From: Prillingera fragicola | Taxonomy: Eukaryota > Basidiomycota > Tremellomycetes > Trichosporonales > Trichosporonaceae | Length of the DNA: 64,000 nt | Reading direction: 5' to 3' | Assembly (NCBI GenBank): GCA_002335605.1 | Contig: BEDY01000012.1 | Location: 124,001-188,000, forward strand | Shown: in pieces, positions 11,996-24,369 of the stretch | Numbering within the stretch: the first letter of the stretch is position 1 | Layout: every line of letters starts with the position of its first letter | Program-made: the position numbers and the translations under genes | Notes under the pieces: generated by a model | What the model was told of the DNA's origin: nothing | What the model saw: the letters and a program-made list of their open reading frames with translations, nothing else | The model's database searches: none

Positions 11996-12650
11996 GCGCA
12001 CGGCCAGAGCCACGCAAACCCATGGCAACTCGCCGTCATACTCGGCAACAATGTTTGTGGTAACGCATCGCTGGTCAGAGTGGATGACAGAAGAACTGGC
12101 CGTGGAATGCGTTCTTTCTGAACGGCAGCCGGCGCGGCCGGATGATTGGGGAAGGATGGAGTGGGTGAGGCTTGGCGGCGTCGCCGAGGAATGGTGGTGG
12201 AGTGGGGTGGAGGCAGAGTGGAGGTCATGAGACTTGGGAGAGAGTGGTACGTACCCAGTATTGCACTCTTGCTATGCTTGAACTCGAGGCTGCTCGTGGC
12301 TTCGGACGTTCCGAGGTATGCTGAGGACGCTGTTGGTGCCACAACGCCAGTGCAGATGAAGGTTGAAGTTTGAGGCAAGATCAATGGCACAGACGGACCG
12401 GACAGTGCGGCGTGGGGGAGAGAAGAAAGGAAACCAATGTCAGCGCTGAGCATGAGACGGCTGGCATGCTGCACACGCTGGGTGCTCACAGTTTAGGTGG
12501 CGATGGGATCGGCGGTGAGTGGCAAACTGCTCGCCAGTGTGTGAAACAGGCCGGCTATGCTGATGTGTGCTACTGTAGAGCGCGACTGGTGAGGACACGT
12601 TTGTGCAGGGCGTAAGGAGGGGGAAGCCAGGTCGTGTCGGTCGTGGTGTG

Positions 12651-15600
12651 CGTGTCGTTGGGTGCACAGATGCGGTGGTGAGGAGATGTCACGGAAGTGC
12701 GATTGACAAGGAGGGAAGGCAGATAAAGAGACCTCGGTGGTCGGTACTTAACCTAGCCAGCGGCGATACGTTTCTTGAGTGGGTTTCCATCGTCGCGTGG
12801 GTGCTCGGGCACTGTCTGCCAATGCATGCAGGAGCTTGGGAACCGGAATGCGCTGCCTGCTCCTGGTGCTTGCTCGTCGCAGGTTGAGTCAAAGACATCT
12901 ACCGCGGCCTGACACCACTCCGAGTCTGGCCGCACGGCCTGGGGCCCGGTCTCTCTTTCTCTCTCTCTCTCTGCTCAACCCTGTGTTCGAGGTCTGTACA
13001 GCCAGCCTGCAGCTGTCGGAATCTTGATCCACCTGCGGCATGCGATCTCGGCACCCCCTTCAGCCCTGCAAGTGCCACCCCTGCTGTCGTAGCCACTGGC
13101 GTTCGGCGCCAGCGAACAATGCCTATCTGCAGCCGAGAGTACGAGACTCTGCAAAGATGCACCCAGTAAACGCTAGGCCCTGCGTTCGAGGCGTGCAACC
13201 TCCTGGACAATTCAGGACATTGCCGCTGGGCGACACGTTCCGCGTCGTCCCAACCTTTGGTGCCTTGCTCGTTCGACATCTGGTGGTGGTGGCTGCGGCC
13301 ACCGGCACAGATGGCCGAGCAGCGACAACAGGATCTTGGCAAACGGCTACGACAGAGGCGTCTACGCTGTCTGCCAGCACGCCGTCGGGTCGCTCGCTCG
13401 GGAAGCATTGGAATCCCACCGTACGCACAAGTGGCGCGGGGTTTCAAGGGCACAATAAAAGATGGCTGCATGGCAATGGCTTTTGCCATCTTGCAAGCGA
13501 CGACGAACAGCCACATCGTTCCCTAACCTGTTCACCCATGCCATCAACACAAAGTGGTAGTCTGTGGTTGGCGTTCCGGAGGCCGGAAAACGCATCCGTG
13601 CCAACGCCACCCAAGGCACAGGGCCAGCCAGCGCTGCCTCTCTAGAACCACCGGTGACCCTGCCCGCACAAGCATATCTATCATTGCAACCAGGAGGCGT
13701 CTGTGGCGCCGACAACAGGAACACCAACGTCCCAGCCGTGGGGAATTGTGGGGCTGCCGGCATGTCCTCAGCCCGGATGCAGTTAAGCGATGTACGCCAC
13801 TAACCTTGTTGGAAACGGCCACACCAATTGGCACAATGTCGGCGTGGAATCTTGGAAAACGTGCCGACAGCAAGAGTGAACTGGAGACATGATTTGTCTT
13901 GATTTGGAGAGATTCACCGCGGCAAACTGCTGCCGCCCCCCAAGGTGCGCTTGGCAGTGGCGACACGAGCCGTGGCTTCCGGAACGTGCACCATTTTCGG
14001 ACTCTGGAGCAGCTCCGAACCGCTTCAAGCATATGACTACTGCCGTAACTTGCTTTGAGGCGCATGGCTGGCACTGCGGCAAGGCCAGCTACTGGTTGGT
14101 TGCACGTCCGGAGCGAACCGGGCAGAGTCCCTCGAGCACAAGTGCACTGCCTGAAACGCATGGCAGAGCTAATCAACATGAGGCCCAAGCTCGAGCGTAA
14201 TCCTTGACAGAACAAGCTGCATGGATCTCTTTGTCCGAGCCAAACGGCCCTTGTCACGCTGACCGTTGCGACATTATCGCTGAAGGCAGGCTCAGCGATG
14301 CCATGCGCTGGGTCAGGCGGACGCAGCATGCTCAGGAGCCTATGAAGAAAAAGTGCCGGCGTGGGAACTGTACGCCTACGTACAAGGAATGTGGGGTCTG
14401 GGATAGGACCAAGCAATCCAACCAGAAATGGGTGAGGAGAACAATAGAAAAAAAAAGGAGTAAAAAGTGGCGTCGCGGAATGTGGCGTTTTGTTGGCAAG
14501 GGCGAGTGGCGGTCGGCACGGCGTATTTTACTATTTGCTGCTCACTCACTCTCACATGCTCAAACTACCTTCAGGCCATGGGAACTGCTACCGATCTGAC
14601 CGCTGATGGAGTGTGACAGCCTCCACGAATTCATTGACATGCCAATCACTCATGGATGAGTCCGGCGCCACGGCGCAGACCAACCAGGGTCAACAGCCCA
14701 GCCTCCACTGTCATGGTGATAACCACTCTCCTTCACAAACCAGGCCACCCTTCTCTTCGCCGCCATTCTCGGTGGTGCCGTATCGCAAAGTTGGTCCCAA
14801 TGATTAATTAAATTCCAGTGATCGAGGCTCGCCTCAGACTCGTACAGGATGAGTCTCTTGGTCTTGCCGGGTCGCGCCGAGTTCAAGCCTAGGACGCCAA
14901 CGTCCCCAGATGTCCAGCGCCGAGTCGTCATGTTGAAGGCCAGCTGCAATGTCGATCTTACGAGTAACATGCTTCCAGGAAAAGGAGCAAAAGAACGCCA
15001 ACGGCATACAGCCCCTCGCCGGTGATACTGGGCGAACAACAGAGAGCAAGTGGTCGTAAACATATCGCGGAACGAAGCGGACTGAGCTTGCCTCCCAGTC
15101 AACAGGTTCACAGCACTCCATTCTGTGCAACATGTCGGTTGCAAGAGATCTGGAGTCCGGTATGTAGAGAGAAGTGGCGATCTGCTGCCTATAGTACTTG
15201 CATACCTGGCGCCGCCACGAGAAGGTCGCCAGGGGCGGACGTCAACATGAAAATGAGCGTAGAATAATCCATGCTGTACATAGCAGAGAGCAGACACGGA
15301 CGATTTGGTCAGTGCGATGAACACCTACGTATTCAACGTGGAGTGAACTGCGGGGCAACGCAGATGCCACTGTATCTGGTCACTGCCACAAACTCAAGCT
15401 GAACGACTAGCCGGTCTGGTCACTCAGCTGGTCCCATTCAGCTACATAGTCCCATTTCTCTCCGAAAGTTTGAGCGCGGTTAACTCGCCCACTTGATTTA
15501 TGAATTGGTTCGGTGAGATTAACTTGGATGCCGACAGACAATCACACGTCTGCGCATACAGTACCGTGCAAGCCCTGGCAAGATCTCGGTAAGCTCGCCC

Positions 15601-16998
15601 GACAGACCCATGTCAGGATTATCAGTATTCTGTAACACGGCTGATCCTTCATTCCAGAGGCGGACGGCGCATACCCACCGCCCCACACTTGATTCACACT
15701 TCAAACGCCTCCTGGCGGCGACACCGATGGGCTGTCCGATATGTGCGGGTCCCGTTCAAATTCGTCATCAGCTCGCTTTTCCGCTATCGTTTCAGAAGCT
15801 CCAGCCTAGCACATGCTGGAAGTATCGATATCAGCGCCACCCAGGTCCCGCCAGGGAGTCTCCGCAAAACGGCGGCTGCCGATCCAGACAGGGAAGAACT
15901 CGGAGTAAAAACCTGCCGAGTAGGCCGTAGGGTTAGAACCTTGCCGGCCGGCATTGTACTGCGGTGACTGTGGGCTACGTAGCCCATTGTTCTCGCTGCG
16001 AAGAATGGTGACGACCCAGTCTTCCAGATCTGTGGGTTACGGATGGCGCTTGCTGGGTGACGTGATGAGACGTACAAAGAAGGTGCTTGCTCGGGATTTC
16101 AAGCGACCGGGAACTCGCAGCTTTCCCAGTGTTTGCTGCAAGAACGAATGTGGATACTGTTCTTTCCATCCCAAAGAGACTCCGGCAGTTGACAACTGAT
16201 CCGATTTCTCTGTATCCACTGGCCACTAGATGATTCTCGCCTGGTCCCGCAAAGTCCGTCGTATGAACGCCTTCAATGCCAAGAGCCATGTCCGGGTTGC
16301 TCGTCTCAACTTGCCTGGAGTCTCGGCTGGTGTCTTTTAAGATGCAAGCACATACTGTAGATCAGGGCTCAGAAAGTCCACCATAAGGCTGAGTAGAGGT
16401 GCCGACTGGACCCAGACACTGATACAATGGGTGGCGTCGAGGACCAGCTTTACTGCGACTGGGAAGGCGCTGGGCGGCGTCGGCCAATTGATGAGCATTT
16501 GTTCCCGAAAAGATCGACAGCCGTTCTGCTCGGCAGTGACCAGCATCTTTCGTGCACTCTTCCGCTTTCATTTCTTACCACTTTCACAATCTATGTTGAG
16601 ACAGTTGTGCAACTCTGTTGCTGTCTTCACAAGGCGCTACTTGGTTCGACCGTCTGCCTGCCACGGATAGCAATGCTTCACCAGCAGGGTTACGCCAAAG
16701 ATAAATTCGAAGTGCGTTGCCAGTGCACAGTAGCGCTACCATAGCGAGCTCTTGGGTGTTTGACCGACGAGTTCATTCAAGACCAAAATCATCTCAGCTT
16801 GTTACCAGGAATACATGGAGCTGATACAATAGCTAACCATTGTCACTCACTTGTCTCGTGCTTTCCTGTATCAGCTTTGCGCGGTCAGGTCGAGACTGAC
16901 GGACGTTCTAGAGGCCGATCATGAAACGTCCCGGGGCGTTGAGTAGCAAACTCTCGATTCACTGACACGTCTTCTGCTTTAACAACATTGTCCACAGC
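12651..16998. other. Gene-free stretch of about 4.3 kb
   Basis: No open frame here reads as a recognisable protein, and I found no convincing spliced set. The longest frame is 290 codons on the minus strand (13544-14416); its Cys/Arg-rich translation matches nothing I know. A CT tract lies at 12951-12972. Short stretches on the minus strand near 16337-16546 and 15975-16289 look weakly protein-like and might be decayed coding sequence. No tRNA, rRNA, LTR or terminal inverted repeat was found by eye. Confidence 0.4.
12951..12972. repeat. CT-rich simple repeat
   Basis: A short (CT)n run with one TTT interruption, in the gene-free stretch. Confidence 0.85.
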
Positions 16999-17848
16999 AT
17001 GTCAAATCCTCTCAAGCCTCGAGTCAAAGTCGCTGAACGACTACGCCGAGCTTTTCCCGACGGTCCTGAGTCGCCGCCACCACACCCGTTCAGCCCACTA
17101 TCGACACCATGAGCATGCACCCTTTGCCGGCAAACAGCATTCCTCATTACTAATACTGTCCAGGCAGGCTCTCAGAAAGGAGTGACCTCTCTTGCACCCT
17201 CCGCGTCGCAGAGGCCCTCCGACAGTGCATTGTCTGCCTGTGCGTTCCTCGGCCACGGCCATCCACGATCTAGCGCTCCACACGTTCACACACGCATCCC
17301 GCACTGACACTGCAGCCCCATCCCCCCCGCCTCCACCGACGTGCATATCTATACCCCACACACCACCGGCAATCAAGACCCAGCCACCGCTAGCATTGAC
17401 TCCCACTCGGTCAACGCAATCTGCAGTTCCGCTCCGAGTAACCCTATCTGCCGCTCCGCTGTCACCCAGCGTGTCACCGAGCGTCCAGGCACACCATCGT
17501 CTTCAAATGCGCGTCACCGCCCTTGAATCAGCACTTGCCGCGACTACCTCTTCGCTCGAATCCCACAAGCGCAATGTGGCAACAGCCAAACGACAGCTGG
17601 AAGACGAACAGGCATCCCATGCAGCCACCCAGGCCAAGCTCAATAACGCCAGCTCGGAGCTGCTACGCGCACGACCCCCTTGTCGCGGGTGCGAGGAGCT
17701 GGGAGCCACGAGGGCCGAGCTCCGTCGAGTCAAGGATGCGCAGGCTGCTTTGACTCGGAGGTTTCGGGGTCAGATGGCGGCTGTGGCTTCCCATCTGCAT
17801 GAGGCGGAGGCGACTCTCGCTGCCACTGGTTTGGATGGCGAGGACTAG
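16999..17848 (+). CDS. Hypothetical coiled-coil protein, 5' splice unresolved
   Basis: The best-supported part is the last exon, from about 17315 to the stop at 17848. It opens Pro/Thr/Ser-rich and then has a heptad-like Ala/Leu/Glu-rich coiled coil: ALESALAATTSSLES, KRQLEDEQASH, ELRRVKDAQAAL. The preceding exon begins after a strong TACTAAT...CCAG acceptor at 17161-17163. It runs to a GTGCGT donor, and the following intron ends CACTGACACTGCAG; phases match. The start is uncertain. ATG 16999 opens MSNPLKPRVKVAERL but reaches a TGA after 37 codons, so a weak GTC-type donor within it is needed to join in phase. No family recognised. The coiled coil suggests a structural or oligomerising role, which is inference. 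Confidence 0.5.
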
Positions 17849-19570
17849 TGCGGTGTTTGAGTGGCACTGTTCCACCCACTATGAAGACATGTGTCCTCAG
17901 ATTCTGGGAGCGACAGATGTTCGTCATTGCCAGAGTGGAGCACTGCGATCTGTTCCACAATGTCACCAAGCCAACTACCATGTGTTCTCTTGTCAGGCAC
18001 GGCTGCAAACGTCCCTCGCCTTGCAAGCGACACTCCACTCACGAGCATCAGTGAACAATCCGGAACAACAGCCCACTCAAGCCAGAAGCCCAAAGCCACC
18101 CACATGGTGTTCATCACTAATCTAGATCTGGGTGTCTACCTCTTTCTCAGATCTTGCCCGCCCGCTCGCTCGGACCGTAGCAGAATGTCGGTGGCTGACT
18201 GTTTCGTGTCCTTTACGTTGCTTGGTTCCCTGCACTTGAAACAGCCCTTTGAGTGTGCCGCTGAACCCGGGTCAGTAATCCTTAGTGCACATGATGGGGA
18301 GCCAAGGGCTGAACGGCGGTTGCCGCTGTTCCCTGGCTCACCTGCTATAGCAATGAGGAGCAACTCGGAGTGCGTGGCAAATGAAATTAGTCATGTGGCA
18401 CTTGCTGGAATATGCCGGGTCGTTCTCCAATCGACATCCCATGGGTCCGCGCAGGACAATGACACCGAACCCGGCGGCGCCGGGAAACAGTTGCCATACG
18501 TAGCTGAAGCAGTGTGCATGGTTGCTTATCATGCTGCTCGTGACAATAGCGGCAGCGCGGCGCGGCTAGATTCGGAAATAATCGCCAAAAATCCTCAATT
18601 ATAATGGGCCGATCCTCTCTTCCAACGATGACACCCGCCAAGCCTCCATCTCTAGAGGTCCGATGACCTCGCATCGTACGATGTCGACAAAAGAGCTCTT
18701 CCACGGCAACATGTGCCACGAGAAAAACACCCCGCCACCACCACCGCCGCCTCGTCTGTTCTCGATGTTCCAGTTAGGTCAATGTTGTTTCTGACTGCAT
18801 TATTGCCGGATCCAACGGCTCTCAGGATGTAACGCTGGAAAAGCTCGAGGACTGTCTCGCAATTTAGGTGCCAGGAGAGCTCGACGCCGCCGGCCGGTGG
18901 GTGCGTATCAGCTGCCTGCCACGGCGTCAGCGGCTGTCTGGTCGGGAGGACCCGGCGACCGCGTGCCAATCAGATTTCTTTGCTAGCTGGTTTGACTTTG
19001 AGAAGCTGCGATCGATGTCACACTTACCTGAATTAATAACAGGTGACAGTGGCGGGGGAGTGGTCTGGCTGGTGGTGGCTTCTTAGGGTCTCGTGGAGCA
19101 AGGTGAGTGACAATAATGTAGAATGGTGGAGAGATAAGGCGAGCGAGAACAGGGGCCACCTGGGAGGGGTGGTGGCTGCTGAAGGCGTGGGTGTGGCGCC
19201 GGCAAGTGGTGGCGCTGCACGGGGGCTGGGCACGGGGCTCGGCGGTGGGGTGACAGTGGCCGAGTTTGAGAACAGGGTAAGGGAAGCGTGGATAGGGAAT
19301 GGGAGTTAGGTCCGATGTTGGTGGGGTGGGAGGAGGGGAGAGTGGGTCATTTAGATAAAACGTGGAGAGGCCATGGAATTTGTAGAAGATGGTGAATGAT
19401 TTGTAGAAATTGTCAAACACCCTGGGGTGCTGACGTCGCGCCATCATTGCATTCGGTACTACCAGGACAGCCCTGCGCTGGCGTCGCTGGTCATCAGTAG
19501 CGTTGAAATGAGCACTCATTGTTTGAGACAAAAGATGCCAGAATGATAGATAATCGACAGCTCGGACAGC
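17849..19570. other. Intergenic region, no supported gene
   Basis: About 1.7 kb. A consensus minus-strand donor CAG|GTAAGT occurs near 19037-19042, preceded by a Pro-rich frame from ATG 19519, so part of a minus-strand transcript may lie here. I could not assemble a coding sequence. A 237-codon plus-strand frame at 17891-18604 lacks any protein-like pattern. Confidence 0.35.
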
Positions 19571-20058
19571 ATGCCGACGGATACTCTGAGCACACAGCCT
19601 GTTCCTTCCTCAGCCACTTTCACAATTGTACCAACCATCATGAAACGCTTCCATGTCGCTATTCCCATGGGATTCCAGAAAGAACGACATGTGGGTGACA
19701 CCACTGGTGCGGTGACGTACGAGTCTATCCACGAGGCGATACGACCACCACCAAAGACGTCGGTGGCGTTCTCGCGTGGATGGCTGTGGCATCTGTGCTG
19801 CAGGGTTGAGAATGTGGTTGGTGTACGTGGCTCAGGTGCCCAGGGTAAGATGTTATGGGCTTTATTCCTGAGGTATGCACAAGGTTTGGACAAGGATGGG
19901 GTCTTAACAATATGCCGCTGTGGAGTGTTCTTCCCCACCTTGCCTTGATCTCGTAGTACATCATGTTTGCCGGTGGGCAGACGTCTGGAGGTGTCTCCCA
20001 GAAGGAGTTAGATGGGCATCGACACAGATTGGCAGTGCGACGTGGCTGGTCTGGCTAA
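19571..20058 (+). CDS. Possible small two-exon hypothetical protein
   Basis: ATG 19571 opens MPTDTLSTQPV and continues through a protein-like stretch with RFHVAIPMGF, VTYESIHEAI and KTSVAFSRGW to VENVVG. A GTACGT donor then allows a phase-0 join, via an intron ending CTCGTAG, to YIMFAGGQTSGGVSQKE and a stop at 20056-20058. The evidence is only open frame plus splice-site fit. Other donors nearby (GTGCCC, GTAAGA) give different tails. No family recognised. Confidence 0.35.
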
Positions 20059-20536
20059 CATGAGGCTGGCTTGGCACGGATGAGTGTTTCGTGTTTTATC
20101 GTTCGTCTTGTCTTGCCTCCCTCAGAACTCATGTTACACCAACAGCGGCACTTCCAACACAAAAACTCACGGCCTTGAACATGTGCATCTGTGAAGAGGC
20201 CGTGTTCGTCTCCCCAACTGGCAGCCCTATCGTGTGATGCTCTCATTAATTAATTATTTCCACTCACACACCTCAACACGCCTCTGTGACACGGTGATGA
20301 AGTGATGGACACAAGAAACCACGAGTAGCGTATCGTTCAGCGTATAAGTCTTGCCAGCTCTAGCTTGGGTTCTCCTCACCACGGTCCGCTCTTCGAACAC
20401 ACTCCGCCCCCCAAGCTCATCATTGACACTCACGATCCCAAACAATTTCGTAACAAACGGGAAACAGCCCCCGGCGGTGAACCTTTCCTCTCCCCGCAAC
20501 CTTCCTGATCTATCTTCTCTTGCTCTTGACTCGAGC
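20059..20536. other. Intergenic region upstream of hypothetical gene
   Basis: 478 bp, AT-richer than its surroundings (TTAATTAATTA near 20245), with no supported gene. Probable promoter of the gene at 20537. Confidence 0.4.
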
Positions 20537-21404
20537 ATGAACAGCTACAATACCACTGCAGGTGACAGTGCTAACTCGGGCTATCATGTAGCCAGTTGCT
20601 CTCAACAACCTTTCACCTTGTTCCCTCGATATCGTGACCTCACTTTTGTGTCCCCCAGGAAACCGCCTGAGCCTGCCGAGTGGGTCAACCGCCATGCCAC
20701 TTCACATGCCCTCTGTGAGTGCCTCTCGCTGGCTAAAATTCTCAGTTCTCTAACTGTCACTCAGGCGAACCCCTCCAGCTCACAAGCAGCCCTTCACCAT
20801 GCGATAGCCTGGGGGCGTCCAACCAATCTCCCCCTCCACCGACCATTTCCAAGGACCTCCCGGAAGCCGACCTGGAAGGCTTTGCTCCTGGAACAGCAGA
20901 GTATATTGAAGAGTGGAGGCAGCTCACCTCCGAGGTGGATTTTGCGTCAATAATCTCAGACGAAACCAAGAATACCACTGGCAGGCGGAGCATGGTGCGC
21001 GAGCGTGGCGAGGAGCTTTCTGCAAAGCCCTTTCGGCTCTTCCAGGGGCGATTTCGGCGGGTCATGAGGCTTGCAGTTGAGCGTGCTGAGGATAACGTTG
21101 TCAAAGATCACTCTCGTGAGAGGGATAAAAAGGGGAAGAATGTCGACAGGGCTCAGCCCTGCGTGGAGGCTCTTACACTTGATACGGTGAGTCAGCCGTG
21201 GACCTTTGGCCGTGTAGAACTGACGCCTGTAAGGATCCCTCTGCAGCCACTTCCTGTGGTAACATTATTGACCCGTTTGCCAAATATGGTGAGAGTGTCG
21301 AGTACCAGGGATACTATGACCCCGAGTTCAAGCTGCCGGTGCCCACTGAAAAGAAGAAGAAGAAGTGGTTTGAGACCAACGCTGTTCCTCGTTCCAATGC
21401 ATAG
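20537..21404 (+). CDS. Hypothetical protein, 256 residues, three exons
   Basis: Exons 20537-20714, 20765-21186 and 21234-21404 join in phase (771 nt). Introns have GTGAGT donors and a CTAACTGTCACTCAG or CTGACGCCTGTAAG end. The translation begins MNSYNTTAGDS. It has a central EAEY-like segment (DLPEADLEGFAPG, YIEEWRQLTSEVDF), a basic stretch (GRFRRVMRLAVERAEDN) and a C-terminus with NIIDPFAKYGESVEY followed by a KKKKKW run. I recognise no domain. The charged C-terminal Lys cluster could be a nuclear localisation signal. The start is the first ATG in this frame; upstream in-frame sequence has no ATG. Confidence 0.7.
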
Positions 21405-23388
21405 TCCATGCCAATCTGGGCTGTTGATCTGTCGTCCACCTGTTCACCTTGCTGCATAAACTCTGTAGTCTTGATGAAATCTGTGCATTTATAATTGCTG
21501 TCGGAGCAGACTGCACAACACACTGACCACAAAGCCCCACACAAGAAGGACACCTCGTCTGTGTCCTTCAACATGGCTGGCCTTGTCCCAACTGCACGTC
21601 CCTCATCAACAACACCATCTCTCATCATCACTCGCCACCCTCCAACATGCCCACGACTGCAATGAACCCACCCCCACTCCCACCAATGGCTCGAAACCGC
21701 ACCCTCTCCCGCACCAGAGCCCTCTCGGAAGGCAACCCCGTCACCGCCCTCCCGCCACCCCCAGCCCCGCTGCTGACATCAACGATGCCCCCTCCCCAGC
21801 TCCTGTCCCCGCCGTCTCTCACAAACGAGCACCCACTCCCAACCAACCTCCCACGCACACCTAGACCCCAAACTCTCCCGAGCCCAATAACAGGTCCGCG
21901 CCGCAGCGACCCACCGCCCATCAACCCGTCGTCCCCACGCAGCCAAAACCAGAACCACCCACCAGTCCCAGCCCACGGCCAGCGCACACCGCGTACACCC
22001 CCAGCCTCACCAGGCCCGGCACCAACGACATCCCCGGGACGAGACCCACTAGCCAGCCTGGCGGTGAATACCATGACCTAACCCGCCTCACCGTGGGCGG
22101 TACGTGACTGCGCGGGGCATGTCCTTGCAGCGCACAGGCCTGCTGGGGAAGCTCGCGGAGCTGGCGCTGGCGCATACCCCGGCGGCAACCTGTCTTGGGA
22201 CTGTCACGTCGTCACGTTGCTTTTGCATCTATGCATTGGGGTTGGGGATGTCTTGATGGCCGATGTGTCTCTATGGCCACTGGAAGTGGAGCTGCTTGGT
22301 TGAGACAACAGAGGTCTTGTGAGGGGGTGGTCACATTCCGCGATCCGTGGCGTTTGGCGGTGGCTTGAACGAGCGGGGTAGCCAGGTAGAACGTTTCGCC
22401 ATTGGAGCCAGGGGGCATTCTCGGAGATGGTGTGTGTGTCGGTTGGTCTTGATAGGCGGAGATGCGGCTGAGATGTCGAGCTGGGCATATGTTTGGGGAG
22501 AGAGTTGCTGTGTACCACTTGGTGGCTTGCGGTGGGTGGGTCGCTTGCGGCAGGTTGGCGTTTGGTGCAGTTGTCAGTTGTGGCTTGGGAGGTGTTTGGG
22601 AGTCGTTCAGTAACAAGCCCCAACGACGGAAAGATGTGGAGATTTGAGACACATTCATGGGCGACGCGGTTGTTTCATGCAAAGAAGCAACAAGTTGAGA
22701 ACGTACTGTTGGGGGGTTGCAGGCTGTCTGTCGCGTCGCGCGCTCTTCCCCCCAAGTTGTGCCCGACGTGTCACTCGCTGGCAGTGAGCAACTCTTCTGG
22801 TTGGGTCATACTCGACACTTGAACTCAAGGTAAAGCTGTCGATACCACAGTCAGTACCGCTGCGAATCCATCATCTCGAGCTCTAGAGGTGTGGTGGACA
22901 TTGGTTGATCTCCATGGCCAGCCCGGGCTCCGGCGACCGACCGCCGAGGACCACAGCCTCCAACGAGCAACTAGCTCGACGCCACCTACGCCTCATCATT
23001 GACTACTGCGCTAACTTTGACACTACTTGACGCTAGCAGAGTCGCTGATGAGCGTACTGCATGCAGGTCAAGGCGAGGAGGGCGATCTGCCGGAGTATCA
23101 CGCGAGCCAGGAACAACATTGTGACGCCTACTCGCTCACCACCTCACCATCTCTGCATTTGTCGTTCCCTTGCAGCTGACTTTATTAATTGCCCTGCACT
23201 ACAGCTGCAGTAGAGTCACCCACCTGTGACAGCTGTGTTCCGACCATCCTGCATGCTGACAATGATACGTACTCGTCAACACTGCATCTCATCTCTGCTC
23301 ACTGACCATCTCGCCTCCCATTCTCACTCTCTCCCAGGCCCACTCCATTCTCCTCTCAATCAATACCCAAAATTACCCCCCCCCCACC
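21405..23388. other. Intergenic region with Pro-rich open frames but no firm gene
   Basis: About 2 kb. Between 21573 and 22081 the plus strand is C-rich and open in more than one frame, including a 144-codon Pro-rich frame from 21647. One alternative frame ends in a natural-looking GGEYHDLTRLTVGG but is broken by a TAG at 21862. I cannot decide between a decayed or mis-spliced gene and simple skew. 22100-23388 has nothing supported. Confidence 0.35.
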
Positions 23389-23892
23389 ATGCCCGCACCT
23401 GCCACAAGGCCGTATCCAATGCACGCAACCCACCCCAGCTGCCTCACCTCCCGCCGCCCAACCTTCAACATCCACCACGACGTAAGCCCCCCCCTCGTCC
23501 AAGCCTAACCCCAGCCCACAACCCCGCGCCCAAGCCCGGCCTCCCGCTCGCGCACACGCTACCGCACCGGCTCGCGCGCGCACGCGCCCCTCTCCGAGAT
23601 CACCTACGCGCACCACCCGTTACTCTTTGTCCGCGCTAAGGCCAAGTTTGGGTGTCGTGTGCGGCCCGAGAGCTACCTCCGCGACAGGGGGAGGCGGCTC
23701 GCTAGTGATCGTGTCGTGGTCGGAGGGTGGGTTACGAGGTATACTAGGAATGATATCAAGGAGAATTGTGAGTTGCGCGTGACCGTGGCTTGAGCTGACG
23801 AGCAAGTCTTCGAGCCCGGATACAAGCTTGCGCGCGAGACGCCAAAGTTTGTCTACTATCCGTCACTGGGCGCGCCTCGCTCGCCAGTCTAG
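23389..23892 (+). CDS. Hypothetical basic protein, 143 residues, three exons
   Basis: ATG 23389 sits in a good context (CCCACCATGCCC). Exons 23389-23481, 23515-23767 and 23807-23892 sum to 432 nt and join in phase. Introns are 33 nt (GTAAGC...CCTAACCCCAG) and 39 nt (GTGAGT...GCTGACGAGCAAG). The N-terminus is Pro/Ser/Arg-rich. The rest is compact and basic: PLSEITYAHHPLLFVRAKAKF, YLRDRGRRLAS, VVVGGWVTRYTRNDIKE, ending FEPGYKLARETPKFVYYPSLG. It is probably a conserved lineage-specific protein; a basic mitochondrial or RNP role is possible but unproven. No family name offered. Confidence 0.7.
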
Positions 23893-24369
23893 GCTCGCTC
23901 TCGTGCTTCAGACTCATCGGCCATGTCTTTGCAAGACTCGATTCACGAATCGCATCACACACCCGCCCGCATTCACGACCTCATGACACTCATACACGAC
24001 CAGCATCACGACCTTTACACGACCTCGACTACCATCCTCACGACCTCACGACCAGCATCCGTTTCCACGCACACACACACCACCACCAAGCTCCCATACT
24101 CCCCTTTTAACTATAATATTTGTACCAGTTAATGACGTTGTCGCTTGTACCACCATGCATGGCATTGTGATCCACAACCCCCGTCAGTCTTCTCACTTTC
24201 CAAAACTCAGAACAGTGCGTCACCTAGTCAGTCATCCCAACGACCCATCTTCTGCCAAAGCCGCGCAACGTAGCCGTAACATTGCACCGATCCAAGAATG
24301 TAAAGATCGCACACCACCACGCCCAGCGACACGTCGTCCATCGAGATAGCAATACATTGGAAAGGGGGC
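23893..24369. other. Convergent spacer
   Basis: 477 bp between the stop codons of the 23.4-kb gene and NCS-1. It contains repeated CACGACCT/ATCACGACC words (23960-24055) and a CA run near 24069, and presumably both 3' ends. No gene. Confidence 0.45.

Larger units (their letters stand above)
10553..12650. other. Long upstream region of the C2H2 gene, microsatellite-bearing, no supported gene
   Basis: About 2.1 kb rich in purines on the plus strand (pyrimidines in the direction of the C2H2 gene), with GT/CA runs and a (GCT)12 tract. Open frames of up to 244 codons occur on both strands but are low-complexity Ser/Pro/His translations of skewed sequence. I read it as promoter plus 5' UTR. A TATTTAT word and a GATATAAT word lie near 10900-10935. 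Confidence 0.45.

Noticed and set aside
11289..12028. Poly-Ser/Ala/Gln frames across the (GCT)12 tract
   Set aside because: All three minus frames are open and low complexity. Nothing suggests translation.
13544..14416. 290-codon minus-strand frame
   Set aside because: The Cys/Arg-rich translation has no domain pattern, and chance frames of this length are only mildly unlikely across 64 kb.
21647..22081. 144-codon Pro-rich frame
   Set aside because: C-rich sequence gives Pro-rich translations in several frames at once. No conserved segment or splice support.
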